From: Echinometra lucunter
Lineage: Eukaryota > Echinodermata > Echinoidea > Camarodonta > Echinometridae
NCBI GenBank assembly: GCA_029962745.1
Contig: CM057165.1
Coordinates: 24,517,202 to 24,581,201 of the forward strand
Direction: 5' to 3'
Length of the DNA stretch: 64,000 bases
The first letter of the stretch is position 1, and every line of letters begins with the position of its first letter. A model generated the notes under the pieces. The model was not told where the DNA came from and ran no database searches. It saw only the letters and a program-made list of their open reading frames with translations. The position numbers and the translations under genes were made by a program. Shown here piece after piece: positions 1 to 11,460 of this stretch.

Positions 1-14
1 TTCTTTCTTTGCAG

Positions 15-443
15 CAATTGATGTCTCACAGAAAGCCAGACTCCTTGAATAACAACCAAGAAATCTTCACCCAGTCAGACGAAGGGCTTGGAGCTAGCCT
101 AAATTCACAAGATAACAGCAATCGAGTCATCTATAAGCAGTCAGATGATACCCTAAAGAACCCCACCCTGGCGGACGAAAGAATTGCCTCTGAAGCTAAC
201 CTTGATAAAGACACCGTCATTGGTTCAACCAATGAAATAGAACTTCAGGCTATCCAACATAAAGAGGAAGATAACCACCAAGTCACCCCCACCGAGCCAG
301 AAACAGAAGTAGCATCCAGAGCCAGCCAAAATGTAGGAGAAGAGGACTCTTTTAACATTGAATTACTTCCAGAAAACAAGAGGGCAAAGCTGTGTGAAGG
401 TTGTAAAGCTCACCTTGGAATTACAGAGATCTCTAGTCTGTAA
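15..443 (+). CDS. Last coding exon of an unrecognised gene (C-terminal part)
   Basis: The exon is preceded by a pyrimidine-rich tract ending in CAG at 12-14, a good splice acceptor. It stays open in one frame to TAA at 441-443, giving about 142 residues of C-terminal tail. The peptide is hydrophilic, rich in Asp, Glu, Asn, Ser and Thr, and has no membrane segment. It ends with a short Cys-containing stretch (KLCEGCKAHLG) near the C-terminus. Such tails occur on the cytoplasmic ends of membrane proteins, and the neighbouring genes are transporters, but no family is recognisable here. The start lies outside the window. A 3' UTR with AATAAA follows. Confidence 0.6.
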   Translation, partial: QLMSHRKPDSLNNNQEIFTQSDEGLGASLNSQDNSNRVIYKQSDDTLKNPTLADERIASEANLDKDTVIGSTNEIELQAIQHKEEDNHQVTPTEPETEVASRASQNVGEEDSFNIELLPENKRAKLCEGCKAHLGITEISSL

Positions 444-1296
444 GGCCTTCAACAGTGTAGTAAATTGATGTGAAAGCGTTATGACGGTATAGTGTTAATT
501 TCACAGAGAGTTATGTAGTCCTCATAAAGCAAGCTTACCTTGGCACTGCACTCAGGTGAATTCGCAGTCTCATATATATGTCCAAATTCGCGAACTGCAA
601 CGTGTGAGCTGTGTAAGAGTATACACACGGACAAACATTCACCAAGCTCAAGGTTATTTGATAAAACAAAGACTACAGCACATATTTAATTTGCTGCCAG
701 TAATTCCATTTTGATTATTGTAAAAAGCTAACAAATATCTGTGACTGATTTAAACATAAAGACCACTGTGAAATTATTGTACTATGACAGATTGGTCAGG
801 TATAGATTGTTCTAAGAGTATCATTTTCTATAATATCCCAGATGCTTGCCTAATGCTATATAGAAAGGTAAAAATGAGGAATGCTTTGCAAAATTGTTTA
901 TTCTCTTTTGCTTCACAATGGGTTTGGATCCAAAGTTAGAATCACATCAGAGAGCAGACAGTGCTCTTAAGGTTATGGATTCACTCTTTTGATGTTGTTA
1001 TTCTCGTCATTATTGTTTCACATCAATTTACTACTCTCTGTAAAGACAACACTTCCTACGAAAGCATTCACAAGGAAGTGGAGAAGCTGCACATGTTGTA
1101 TGTTGACCAAGTAATGATGACTGTAAGATATTGAGATATATATATATAAGCATGGTATAATCCATATCATTCTATTATGAATTTCTGATTATTTTGTCTT
1201 GTTGGTGCTTCGCTTATGTCAACTGTAGTTACAATTATTGCCATTGTTATATTCCACTTTATGACTTTGCTGTATAACAATGTAGATTTTTATTTT

Positions 1297-1302
1297 AATA
1301 AA
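1297..1302 (+). promoter_or_regulatory. Candidate polyadenylation signal AATAAA
   Basis: AATAAA lies about 850 bases after the stop of the exon ending at 443, in AT-rich DNA with no other gene. A second AATAAA is at 1359-1364. Either could end this transcript. Confidence 0.5.
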
Positions 1303-1602
1303 CATTTGTTATACTTTGTAACATGTCACTTATTTGCTTATATAAAAGCAACTATATGAATAAATTTCTCTCAACCCACTCATTGAACAACAAAATAACT
1401 ACTCAAACAGTGGAACATAAGGAAAAACTGGAAATTTACCATGAATGATCGTAATGTTACACTAAAAATGTCATTTTTTTTTTTATCTTGGTATTCAAAG
1501 AATGAATATTTGCATTTCCATAACATATTGCATTGCATTTTTGCCTTATTGCTTGAAGAGAGCGTGGAGGTCACCAATATTGCTCCATTTATCAGACACA
1601 CT

Positions 1603-1669
1603 GGCATAATGGGGGGGGGGGGCACTTGGGAGGACTGCAGCCCCCCCAAAAAGTTCTATTGCCCCCCCC

Positions 1670-1703
<34 letters not shown>

Positions 1704-1712
1704 AAGAGAGAG
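1603..1712. repeat. Poly-G / poly-C / poly-A low-complexity cluster
   Basis: A run of G at 1611-1621 is followed by C runs, then about 30 A residues and a GA-rich tail. This resembles the G-rich interiors of the hAT-type MITEs elsewhere in the window, but I could not find both ends. Confidence 0.5.
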
Positions 1713-2350
1713 AGAGAAAGGGAAAAAATGAAGGTACCCATGTGAAAAATGTTACATATTTTCATAACAGAATAGGTGAAAATTTGTGCTTGCTTGCTTT
1801 GCTCACTCGCCTATATTAGAAATTGGACAATTATTGGACCATTACTCAGACAGTATTAATGTTTTATAATGACTCCAATCGCTTTCACCAAATTGCCTGC
1901 CCTTTTCTCAGGTTTTTTTAAAGGTGACTAATCATGTTAACCAAAGAACAGACATTTTTAATCAAATGTTTTTGGCCATAAAGAGAAATACCAGTATTTT
2001 ACTTTTATATTTCACAAATATTGTATGAATATGTTTAATATCAGAACATTTTAGCCCATTTTGTTACCATTTTTACCATTTACTATGCAGATAAAGAATA
2101 TCATTCCTTGTTATTTTTGCAAATTTCAAGTTCTGCATTATTATCTCTCAGATCAAATAAGTGTATTTGATATTTAACACCTGCAGAAGTTAGAGAGCTG
2201 TAGTTAGAGGAAGACATACATGTAATGCATTGTAAGAAGAGACTGAAAGTACTGTCATCTTGATCAAACCAAAGATTTATCAAAATGATTGTAAAGTTAT
2301 CAGTAATGAAGAGTTATGGTATTCATGAAATAATAGGATATTAAGAATAT

Positions 2351-2875
2351 ACCGGGTGTCCCAGATCAAAGTGGAACAGCAGATTTTCTGTACTTTACCT
2401 TTGAAAGGTATGTAATTTTTCTACACCATTGGGTACAGAATCCTCTACTGAGAAGAATGATACCGATATCATTGAATTTGGTGAAGTAATTTTGATTTTA
2501 TGCCCATGCCTTAAAATACAGTCATTTTAAAGTTTTGGGCGAGAGATGAGAGCAAAATTGTGTCAGGAAGGCCTTTCATAATACGATGTTTGAGGGAAGC
2601 CCACTGATGCATGTAAATAACAAAACATGCCATATGAAAGGAAGCCCATTCCCGGCACAATTCTGCTCTCATCTGTCGCAAGAACATGCGAATTTGGAAA
2701 ATTACTGTATTTCAAAAAATGGGCATAGAAGCAAAATTACTTGACCAAATTCTATGATCTTGGTATCATTTTATTTGGTAGAAGATACTTTAGCCATCGG
2801 TGTAAACATAATATCAACATTTTGAGGATAAAGTACTGAAAATTTGCGGTTCCGCTTTTTCTGGGACACCCAGTA
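2351..2875. mobile_element. ~525-bp terminal-inverted-repeat MITE with GGGTGTCCCAG ends
   Basis: The left end reads ACCGGGTGTCCCAG. The right end is its near reverse complement, CTGGGACACCCAGT. The similarity continues for about 50 bases on each side, including GTACTTTA inside each arm. The subterminal DNA also pairs (agatgagagca near 2545 against tgctctcatct near 2660), so the whole element could fold back. No transposase frame is visible. It is a nonautonomous DNA transposon whose superfamily I cannot assign. Confidence 0.8.
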
Positions 2876-2880
2876 TAAGG

Positions 2881-3466
2881 CTTGCATGTTAAGCAATTAT
2901 ATTGAATATATTTTGTAGTATTTTTCATGTTCTTATTGTTCCTTTTGCATATTTAAGACCCCAAATGATATCTTTCGTACTAATTTGGTCAGAAACATAA
3001 ACCTTCTAGGAAATGATATTTGAAGAAAGATTACGAAAATTGAGCTAGTTATACTGTTGTAGTGACTGCTCATTAAGCCTTAGAACTCATACATGTAGCT
3101 GCATATGTGCATTTATGTGTCATGCCTTTTAGTTGGCAAGTTTTTACTAGCTTTTATTTTCAAATTTATATGCAACCTTTAGACTTGCTTTCAGCCACTT
3201 TCTTTAGAAATATAACTCATTACCCAGAACTCGTGAATACAATTTAATGACATTATATGCAGAGAGCTTGCCTTAATACTGTGTGTGTGCTCTGTGTATG
3301 ATTTTACTACTAAGTCGATGTCTTACATGTAGGTTAAACAAATAAAATTATGTGAAATATTCATTGCTATTTTTATGTCAGTAAATAATGCTTTTCCTCA
3401 GTTTATTTAATGTGGTTTCTCCTTAATGTAGCTTTTTGAAATATAGTGACACAACAGATATCTCCA
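2881..3466. other. Intergenic, nothing recognised
   Basis: AT-rich sequence with no supported coding exon or clear repeat end. Confidence 0.5.
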
Positions 3467-3665
3467 GGGCCCCGTTGCATAAAACTTACTATAATAGTAA
3501 CTTTACTATTATAGTAACTTACTGGAATTTGATTGGCTGTTGAGCAACATGACATCATCAACAGCCAATCAAAATCCAGTAAGTTACTATAACAGCCAAT
3601 CAAATTCCAGTAAGTTACTATAACAGTAAAGTTACTATTATAGTAAGTTTTATGCAACAGGCCCC
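3467..3665. mobile_element. Hairpin MITE, GGGCCCCGTTGCATAAAAC family
   Basis: This is an almost perfect palindrome. Both ends read GTTGCATAAAACTTACTATA on opposite strands. The middle holds GATTGGCTGTTGAGCAAC and its inverted partners, giving three CCAATCAAA motifs. There is no coding capacity. Related hairpins are at 5198, 26235, 44603, 44754 and 48646. Confidence 0.8.
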
Positions 3666-3704
3666 AGAACAGGAAATAATATTGTTCCAGTGCATTGTTT
3701 GAAT

Positions 3705-4100
3705 CACCGGCGTAAATCCACTTTGAGGAGTGGGGGGGGGGGGGGGGGGGACGATAGACTTTTTTATCGATTTTGTTTTTTTCTGACAAACTCACACTTA
3801 AGTATAAACACACACCCCTCACCCGTCCGCACAGACCCGCTTACATACATTTTACCTTTTATTTTGCGAGCGAGCCAAAAATAACCACTTTTCTGGTTTT
3901 TAATCGCATTTTCAAATAGAAATTCTAAAATATGACCGTCGTTTATGACAGATTATCAAAAATATAATTAACTGATTAATTAGAATATGGAAAATATCAT
4001 TTCTTTCTTTAAAAGTGGGGGGATATTTGTACATGCCATCCCCCCTTTCGAAAAAAATGGAGGGATATATCCCCCCATCCCCCCGGGATTTACGCCAATG
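3705..4100. mobile_element. hAT-type MITE (396 bp) with poly-G interior
   Basis: Terminal inverted repeats read CACCGGCGTAAATCC and, from the right, CATTGGCGTAAATCC. The element is flanked by an exact 8-bp direct repeat GTTTGAAT (3697-3704 and 4101-4108), the duplication length typical of hAT transposons. Inside are a long G run (3730-3750) and a 'cgagcgagccaaaaataacc' block that reappears as a tandem array at 54.96-55.24 kb. A 5'-truncated copy lies at about 21071-21205. Confidence 0.8.
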
Positions 4101-7100
4101 GTTTGAATTCAGGACACTTCTAGCCACTCTGTTCCACTATGCTAAAAGTTAGCAAATGTATATTTGTACTTAATAATACCACTTTCTCATATAAATATTT
4201 ATATTTTTGTGTTTTTCCATTCATTGACAGTGTATTGAAAAGTAGTGCATGCTTTAGAATAGTTTATTATATGTATTTTATATGTACATGTACATGTTAG
4301 TGACTTCAACAGATTTCTTGAGGTATTTTATATTTAATGATGGAAATTATTGTAAAACTATAGTTAAATGTATTAATGAGCTCATTTATTGTATTTAAAA
4401 AAAATGAAGAAATATTTGAACAAAATTAGGATAGCTACATCTTAATCCTTTTGGTCTTGCCTATTTTTTTATTATTGGCTTACACTTTGTATAAAGTAAA
4501 TTCATTATGTAGACAAAATGGGCAAACAGACTTTACATGGCATTTCAGTAATCATATTTATTTCCATTACTCGACACGATATCAGTATATCACATTTCAA
4601 ACTGAATATATAACATAATCATTCATTCTTCATATTTGTTTGAATAGGTGAATAATTGCAATGATTTTTTTTTTCATGTCTAAGGTTAACATGTCTAAGG
4701 TTAACATTATGTTGTGTCATTTTAGTAAATGATGTTTCATATATTCTAAAACAGTTTAGAGGAGGAATCCAGTACATGTATATGTAGTATGTACATGTGG
4801 TACAGTAAAAGTGCACTTTGTTCAGAGAGTACAGAAACAGCTCCTTTGCAGAAAAAAAGTATTCTTTTAAATAATCATTAAAAGAATAAGCATTTTTTTC
4901 TTTTCCATTGAATGATTCATTAATAATCTTTAATCATGTTTCGCAATGGAATTTTCTGATGTTGTTCATGCATTGTTATATACACCACCTATTCAAATTT
5001 ACAATAAACAATTGAATGTTGGCAATTATACATGTGGAACAGGAGAGCTGATTATTAAATAACTTCCATGAGGATGTTTTATACACAGTATGCATTTCTG
5101 ACTTTGTCATTGATTTGACTTCAGGCTCACACATAGGGGCAGACGAGCACTAATGTTCGGCTGGGAAATCTCCATACAACCAGCCCAAGATGGTCTTGGG
5201 CCCCGTTTCATAAAACTTGTTATCAATAACAAGTTGCAATAACTGTTATAAGCTACCGAACTCCTTGCATCCGATTGGCTGAGAGCAAGTTTGTTGTAGA
5301 AATGTGACAGTTGTTAATTACTGATAACAAGTTTTATGAAACGGGGCCCTGAGAAAACCACAAATCAGCCGTCCCTCGAGACACAATAAAAAGCATCCCA
5401 TGTGGAAAAACTCCCCCCCCCCCCCTCCGCCTCCATGGCCAATCCACCCCTGCCCACTCATTTCTTCTTTTTTTTTCCAATGATCTTTATTTTGATTTCA
5501 CTCAAATACAATATATAAATCACAAATCAAAATACATTAACTCAACTACAATATTTAAATGAACGGCATTAACTCATATTCATGTTTCAGTGAATTGCAC
5601 TAACTCTAATCCAATACATAAATCACAAATCAAACTATTTCAATGGATTCCAGTAACATGTAAGACATTAGAAAGGAAATAACTGCATTTCACAAACTCA
5701 CATGGAAAAAAAACCCCAGAAAAAAGAACATTGAGTGAATCTTCCCGATTGTCCCAAACCCACTGCACCCCTTGACCACCCCTACCCCCCTCCCTCCTTC
5801 AAACACACAAACACACAAAACCTACACAGTCACTCCCCCTGTCTCTCCCAAATCACTCCTGGATATCGCCCTCAGTCCTGCCCATTTCGGTACATTCTCT
5901 ACCATTTTTAACAAATGTTTGTCTAACTTATTATTTTAATAGCTATTGCTTTTTCTTCATTTCGATATTCTACCACTCTCTGAGTACTTTCTTCTTGAGT
6001 AGGAACTCTACCTTCTGACATTGACCTAAAAATAATATATTTCATTAGAACGATCACTGTATTACAAAATTTTACTTCAAGGTCAGATCCAGTAATTCCC
6101 ACATGTATATCTTTCCACTCCGCATTTCGAAGCTTTACCAAACTAAGTTTTTCAATAACCCTCTGCCATAAGGCTTTACATCATTACAAACCCAAAGTGT
6201 TCATAGGATTCCGGGTTATGCTTACAGAATGAACAGTTATAGTATATCAACAAAACCAAATTTGAAATTTATATACACACAGCTATATACACACCGGCAC
6301 ACGCACACACAACCGACATACACACACCCGCAAAACAAGCACCCACGCACTCATCCTCTAGGATCCATGCTCATATATTACCTAACTTTGCCAGGGGAAT
6401 TTTACTTAGTGCCAAATAGCTAGCAGAAATCAACTGTCATCCCGACGTGATGACATAAATCATTACTGCCGCCATAACGATATACGTCATTCAAAGATTA
6501 TATAAGAGTCCCTTCGCTGAGTAAAGTAAAAAGAACGTTCAGCAAAGATCATCGACTCCAGGTATTTCCTTGTAAACGAGGAGAACATTTCCATTGAGGA
6601 TGATGACTGTACCGGAAACAGGAACGATGCATCTTGGAAGATAACGATAGAGATACGACGTAGGGAACTCAATGGAGTTTTCCCTTCTCATAACTCCGTC
6701 TGGGGAAATGAGACTTACAAAGCCAGTGTATTCTTGATTTGCTCCCCTACGATAGGTGACGTAGATCATGTCATCTGCGCCGACGTGAAAATTAATTTTT
6801 CGGCTCCAGTCAGCCAGCGAAAGCCTCATCTTGACGTCCCCTGTTGCTCGAAAGATTCTGCAGATGTCGGAGTTTCCAGAGCGGACAATGATATCTCCAT
6901 TTGCAAGTGTCCCACAACCCATCAATGGGCTGCATGCTATATCCGTGATTTTTCGCAGATGCGATCCTGTCTTAGGGTCAATCACATGAATCTCTCCACT
7001 GTTATGGCTAGCAGCAAGAAGCTTGCCCTTCCTGTCTACATTTAGGAAGGCAAAGCGGGATTCGTCGTCAGGTAAAGCTACAGACCTTTCATAGTTTCCA

Positions 7101-8010
7101 TCTCTGTCACAGATCTGCAGCAAACCGGCATTGTAATCACTGTACACAAATCCTTTGTCGGGTAGGACTGCTAAATCCCAAATGCCTCGAGTCTTCTCCT
7201 CGGCCAGCAATATTTCCATGGATCCAGTTTCGACGTTTATTGTGTGCAATGCTGTACCATTTCCATTTCGAAGGACCAATGTCTGGTCATCCATCGCCCC
7301 TAGAATAAATGGCTCCTGGATATCTGAAGAAATGTTCACAGTCTTGACCATCTCAAAAGAAGTTTTATTTCCAGTCAATGTTCCAATACTTTGTTCGTCG
7401 TCCACTCTCTTGAAACGTACCTTCTTTGCTACCGTTGAGAGCGTATCAAGATGATCATGATCCAAACGGGGTAATTTCTCCATACCTGTCTCATGGAACT
7501 TGGCAACTTTCTCGTGGAATGTTTTCCCATCACAATCAACCATGATGGACTTTGCAAGTGCAGCTGCACTCTCCAACTCGGCATTAGTGGCATCTGCCGA
7601 TGTCTTAGCATCTGAGGTTATTCGATGAACATTTTCTTTGATTCCATTCAAATCGGAAAGAATTTTGTCTCGGCCTTTAACTAGTGCTCCATGTTTTTTG
7701 TCAAATTGTTCATCTATTTCTGCGATTTCCATTCGACGCTTTTCATTGATCTGTCTTATTAGTTCTTCTGCTTCTGTATTTACCCTTGCAATCTCTACAG
7801 TCTTTCGCTCTTCCTGATCCTGGGACTTTATTTTGAATGTGGTCGATATCTTATCCTCTAGGTTTTTGAAGTGGTCATCTATCTCAAGCGAGCGGCGTTC
7901 TATCTTCTCCAGAAAACTCTGCGTCTCAATTTGCTTTGCTGAAATCTCTTCGACATCTTTCTTCACACTTTCTCTCTTCTCAGCGAAGAACCTCTCGATG
8001 TCTTGCATCT
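3965..8010. repeat. Segmental duplication, block A1 (pairs with 21071-29045)
   Basis: From about 3965 the sequence matches 21071 onward, nearly base for base, through the TRIM 3' flank and most of the TRIM coding region. Copy B carries an extra 3.9-kb foldback insertion at 21409-25326. Near-identity continues to about 8010 inside the TRIM gene, then breaks down. Confidence 0.9.
5198..5349. mobile_element. Hairpin MITE, GGGGCCCCGTTTCATAAAAC family
   Basis: The ends read GGGCCCCGTTTCATAAAACTTG in inverted orientation (right end AAGTTTTATGAAACGGGGCCC). The centre carries GATTGGCTGAGAGCAA. Length is about 152 bp and nothing is coded. Confidence 0.8.
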
Positions 8011-8281
8011 GATGTCCATGGTGAGATGTTAAGGCACATGTGTGGCACACTGCCACTTTGCACTTACAGCAGAGCAGTTCTACTTCTTTGCGCTTGTGCT
8101 TTGGGCACGGCCACTTGATAGCTGCACTGGACACATCTGCCAAAATGGCACTGGCGAGATTGCGGGCACACGTTGGACATAAATGGCGTTGTTCAATTAC
8201 TTTGTACCCTTGTGTCGAATCACGGCCTTCTTTTCCACACTCCTCACACTTAATTCCAAAAGACTCGAAGAGACTCGCCAT
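6539..8281 (-). CDS. TRIM-like B-box / beta-propeller protein, gene 1 (mosaic copy)
   Basis: This is an intact, intronless 580-residue frame. The N-terminal region has a Cys pair at 12/15 and another at 35/38, a possible zinc knuckle. A B-box type 2 finger follows (C59, H62, C71, C74, C79, C82, H87, H90). Residues ~93-270 are charged and helical (coiled coil), and ~310-575 look like a beta-propeller (NHL/TolB-like) with repeated strand-turn units. No RING is present, so ubiquitin-ligase activity cannot be assumed. Proteins of this plan act in ubiquitin signalling, RNA control or innate immunity; the actual role here is unknown. Residues 1-62 match gene 3 almost exactly, and from about residue 90 on it matches gene 2. 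An LTR element lies 368 bases upstream in the same orientation. Confidence 0.85.
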   Translation of the reverse strand: MASLFESFGIKCEECGKEGRDSTQGYKVIEQRHLCPTCARNLASAILADVSSAAIKWPCPKHKRKEVELLCCKCKVAVCHTCALTSHHGHQMQDIERFFAEKRESVKKDVEEISAKQIETQSFLEKIERRSLEIDDHFKNLEDKISTTFKIKSQDQEERKTVEIARVNTEAEELIRQINEKRRMEIAEIDEQFDKKHGALVKGRDKILSDLNGIKENVHRITSDAKTSADATNAELESAAALAKSIMVDCDGKTFHEKVAKFHETGMEKLPRLDHDHLDTLSTVAKKVRFKRVDDEQSIGTLTGNKTSFEMVKTVNISSDIQEPFILGAMDDQTLVLRNGNGTALHTINVETGSMEILLAEEKTRGIWDLAVLPDKGFVYSDYNAGLLQICDRDGNYERSVALPDDESRFAFLNVDRKGKLLAASHNSGEIHVIDPKTGSHLRKITDIACSPLMGCGTLANGDIIVRSGNSDICRIFRATGDVKMRLSLADWSRKINFHVGADDMIYVTYRRGANQEYTGFVSLISPDGVMRRENSIEFPTSYLYRYLPRCIVPVSGTVIILNGNVLLVYKEIPGVDDLC

Positions 8282-8640
8282 TATTTACTGTCTTCGCTGA
8301 TAGAGCCAACTAGGATTTCCGCATCGGAGCCCACAAACAATTACGCGTATAATCATGACAATGAATGAGGTATTCATACCATGTATACCAGAAGTAGGAA
8401 TTCTCTCTAGACCCTATACAACAATATATGATTTTCAATTCGCTAGCAGGACGCTAGTACCTCAAAGTACAAAGTCTATGTTTACCCCAAAGTTAGGATT
8501 TTTGGTCACGTATGCGTCTCCGCAAACAATTACAAACTACGTCAGGCTACAGTTACATTAACAATACGGATGTAAGGATTTGTATCTGTTTCATTTTCAA
8601 TCAATTTAGATTCATGAAACACAGTGCCGTAACCCTCCAC
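8282..8640 (-). promoter_or_regulatory. Likely 5' flank / promoter region shared by TRIM genes 1 and 3
   Basis: About 360 bases upstream of the ATG of gene 1 are nearly identical to the reverse complement of 57830-58219 upstream of gene 3. I see no clear TATA box. Conservation may only reflect recent duplication, so promoter function is inferred from position. Confidence 0.45.
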
Positions 8641-8648
8641 CATCTATC

Positions 8649-9245
8649 CGGGTTCTCCACCATGTCGTGTAGGGATCGGATTTCAGTGTTTAGTTCAACC
8701 ATCCAGCAACAGAGAACATGTACATTGAAGACACGAATATTCAAAGTTAAAGGAAAAGGTGTAACATTTATTTATATGATGTATAACTCGAACATAAGAA
8801 TTACAAACAGAAGTCTAAGAGTAAGTCTGATGGTGACTGTACTCTGATGTAGTCCAAAGTTTTCTGAAGTATTCTGGTTCTCTGTCTCTCTCGATCTCTA
8901 TCTCTCTCTGATTGGAGTCCTGAAGCGAACCCCTTTTATAACGGGTAAACCCTCTACTGGGAGTTGGTCAACCTTGAGCTCTTGACCAAAGGCCTAATGT
9001 ACGTCATAACTTTTACTCAGTATTGGGGGAGTGGGTCAGTTATCTGGAAGGAGTGATGTAGTGAATAAGAAGACCATAAAGTGACCAGTGCGTCATAGCT
9101 TTAGTTGGAAGATGTATGAGTAATATTTTCTGAAGAAGAGTGAAGTTTGTAAACATTTAACTTCCTGTTTAACTTCCTGTAGAAGTATTGATTAATTATT
9201 GATAAATTATAGAAAATGTGAAATTGGTCTTACTATCACATAACA
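8649..9245 (-). repeat. Long terminal repeat (3' LTR in element orientation)
   Basis: This 597-bp repeat matches 11461-12057 with only about two differences noticed by eye. Read on the minus strand it begins TGTTATGTGATA. It has a TATAAAA box (8940-8934) and an AATAAA (8772-8767), the order expected for U3-R-U5. Just inside it, at 9246-9260, the minus strand reads AACAAAAGGGGA, a good polypurine tract abutting the LTR. This fixes the element's orientation as minus. Confidence 0.9.
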
Positions 9246-11460
9246 TCCCCTTTTGTTAGAAAATGTGGCTTTCCCACATTTGTTCAAAGTAAATTACTTC
9301 TCAATCAACTTAAATGGATAACCAATAGAAAAATATAGAAATTTACAGTAACATTCTATTCTACAATCTATTCTATCCTAACAAATTCGTTTACCACGCA
9401 ATACACCACATTATCAAAACTTTATCTCAAACATATCAAAACATAAGAAGAGGGGAAAAAGAAAGAAAAGAAGAAAGAAAAGAAAAAAAAAGGATTTTAA
9501 AGAATATTCGATCAAAATCTATTCCAAACAAATATCAATCTAATTTCTAAATTCATTTTGATTTGTTAATGAAGTTAAAACATAACTTAATCGAACTTGA
9601 ACGCTAAAGAAATAATCACATTTCAATTATTCTTAGTTATACCTTGAAGATTAATGAGTAACTGATACCATGAAGTTATACAGAAATCCTGCAATAAAAT
9701 ACCAAATCAGCATCCGTTGAAAGTCATTGTAGAAAACAATAGAACTGAAGTTTGTGTAAACAGTAAATTAATCCACAACTGAAACATACTGCTGGTAGTT
9801 TCCCGCTATTGTTTACCTCCTTGAACCAAGAAAGGATGAATTATAGCTTTGACGAATTGAAGCTGGGTAGTATAACAAATTATGATGCGATCAAAATAGT
9901 TGCCTTACTTCACAATAAGATCATATTAATCAATCAGTCTCGAGCTGCGGGCATTCTCATCACAGGGAGATGTGCATCTATGCCAAAATTTAAATCATTT
10001 TGTACTTCCTCTTCTGAAGCCTATAAAACATAGAATTTTGCACTAACCCAATCATCCTGTATGAGTTTTATTCCAAATTGCTCGGATAACGTCTCTCTGA
10101 CAGTTTTTTTTTCAAGTACTTTCAAACTTGATTTTTATTCATGCTATACAAAAAGCGTTGAAATACTCTGACATTGGAGCACACAATGTTTTTATTGGTA
10201 TTCCTTGACACATTATAGAGTAGTCCAGTATAATTCAAACTGGAAAATTGCTTTGCTTTACATGTTAACCGTTAATGACATTATTATGTTTAGACTGAAA
10301 TACATGAATTATCGCTTTGTAGTATCTATTTTGATTATATCATAATGTGATTTTGTTCTGAATTGTCTATACACGAAACATACGCCACATGATTCAAATC
10401 AAGCTTTTACATGTTAGCATCATTTCCATTAATGCATTTAAAGCTTCCCCTGGGAATTTCACGCTTACGTCACTTGATCAATATTCCTTTAATACTTTTC
10501 TAGGAACTTTTGGATACATGTGCGATGTTCAATGATTACAAATCTTAGATTTTTGAGAAAAAATATGAGAAATGAAATAGTTCAGTCTTGTTTTTGTTGG
10601 TAGCCTTTAATTGGGGTGAAATATTCATTGTTTTATTCCTTTAAAAATTAATTGTCAGCGGTAATAGAGGGGCTTATCAAACCAGTAATAACAGCGCATG
10701 GATACATCAATCAATCGCTTATACTATATTCTTACAGTAATACACTAACAAAAAAACTATCTAAGCAAACTCTTGAATGAAAATATCAATTCAGAATAAA
10801 AATACTAGTAGTAAATTAAGCAAAGAGAAAATTGGTTAATTAAGAAAATTGGTTTGACTTACAGCAGCCATCCAAATCACAAAAAAGTCCAGAAAATTAG
10901 TGAAAACATCAAAAGACATAGATAATTAAACACACACACACAAAAAAAAACTTAGTAGAATAGAGACAGTCCTCTCAAAAGTCTGTCTTCCAGACTTAGT
11001 GTCAATAATTTCGTCAGTCTGTCATGATCCTCCATCTGGTCATTCTTGGGATGAAATTAGATGTCAAAGTTTGTTGATGTGGATCTCAGCTCTGTAGGTT
11101 TCTTTATTGTCCCTGTTGTCGTAGTCGTTGTCCTTCATGTTGTCTCTGCTTTTATCGCTGTCCTCGTCGTCGTCTTCGTTGCAATGTGTTTGTTCGTCAG
11201 TCTGTTTCTTCCGTCTGTCATGTTGTCTTCGTTGTCTTTGTTGTCATCATGTATGGTTTAGTAGTCGATCAGATCAAGATAATATAATGTAAAAATTCAG
11301 GAGTCGCAGTTCAGGAGAAGGTGTGTTCGTTAGAGTGCTGAAATGAGAGCTATCCTCAATCTCTTGTCAAATAATCTCGCCATGATGATATCAATTATCA
11401 ACACTGTCTGTGCTTTAGCTGGACAAAACCGGGTTGTCCTTAGCTGGATTAAATTGAAAA

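Noticed and set aside
4619..4816. A 65-residue minus-strand frame, identical at 25656-25853
   Set aside because: Identity comes from the recent segmental duplication. The frame is low-complexity, near the TRIM 3' flank, and absent from copy C, so it is no evidence of a gene.
6734..8300. Several antisense open frames of 60-103 residues over TRIM gene 1 (and the same over genes 2 and 3)
   Set aside because: They are shadows of the long, domain-bearing frame on the other strand.
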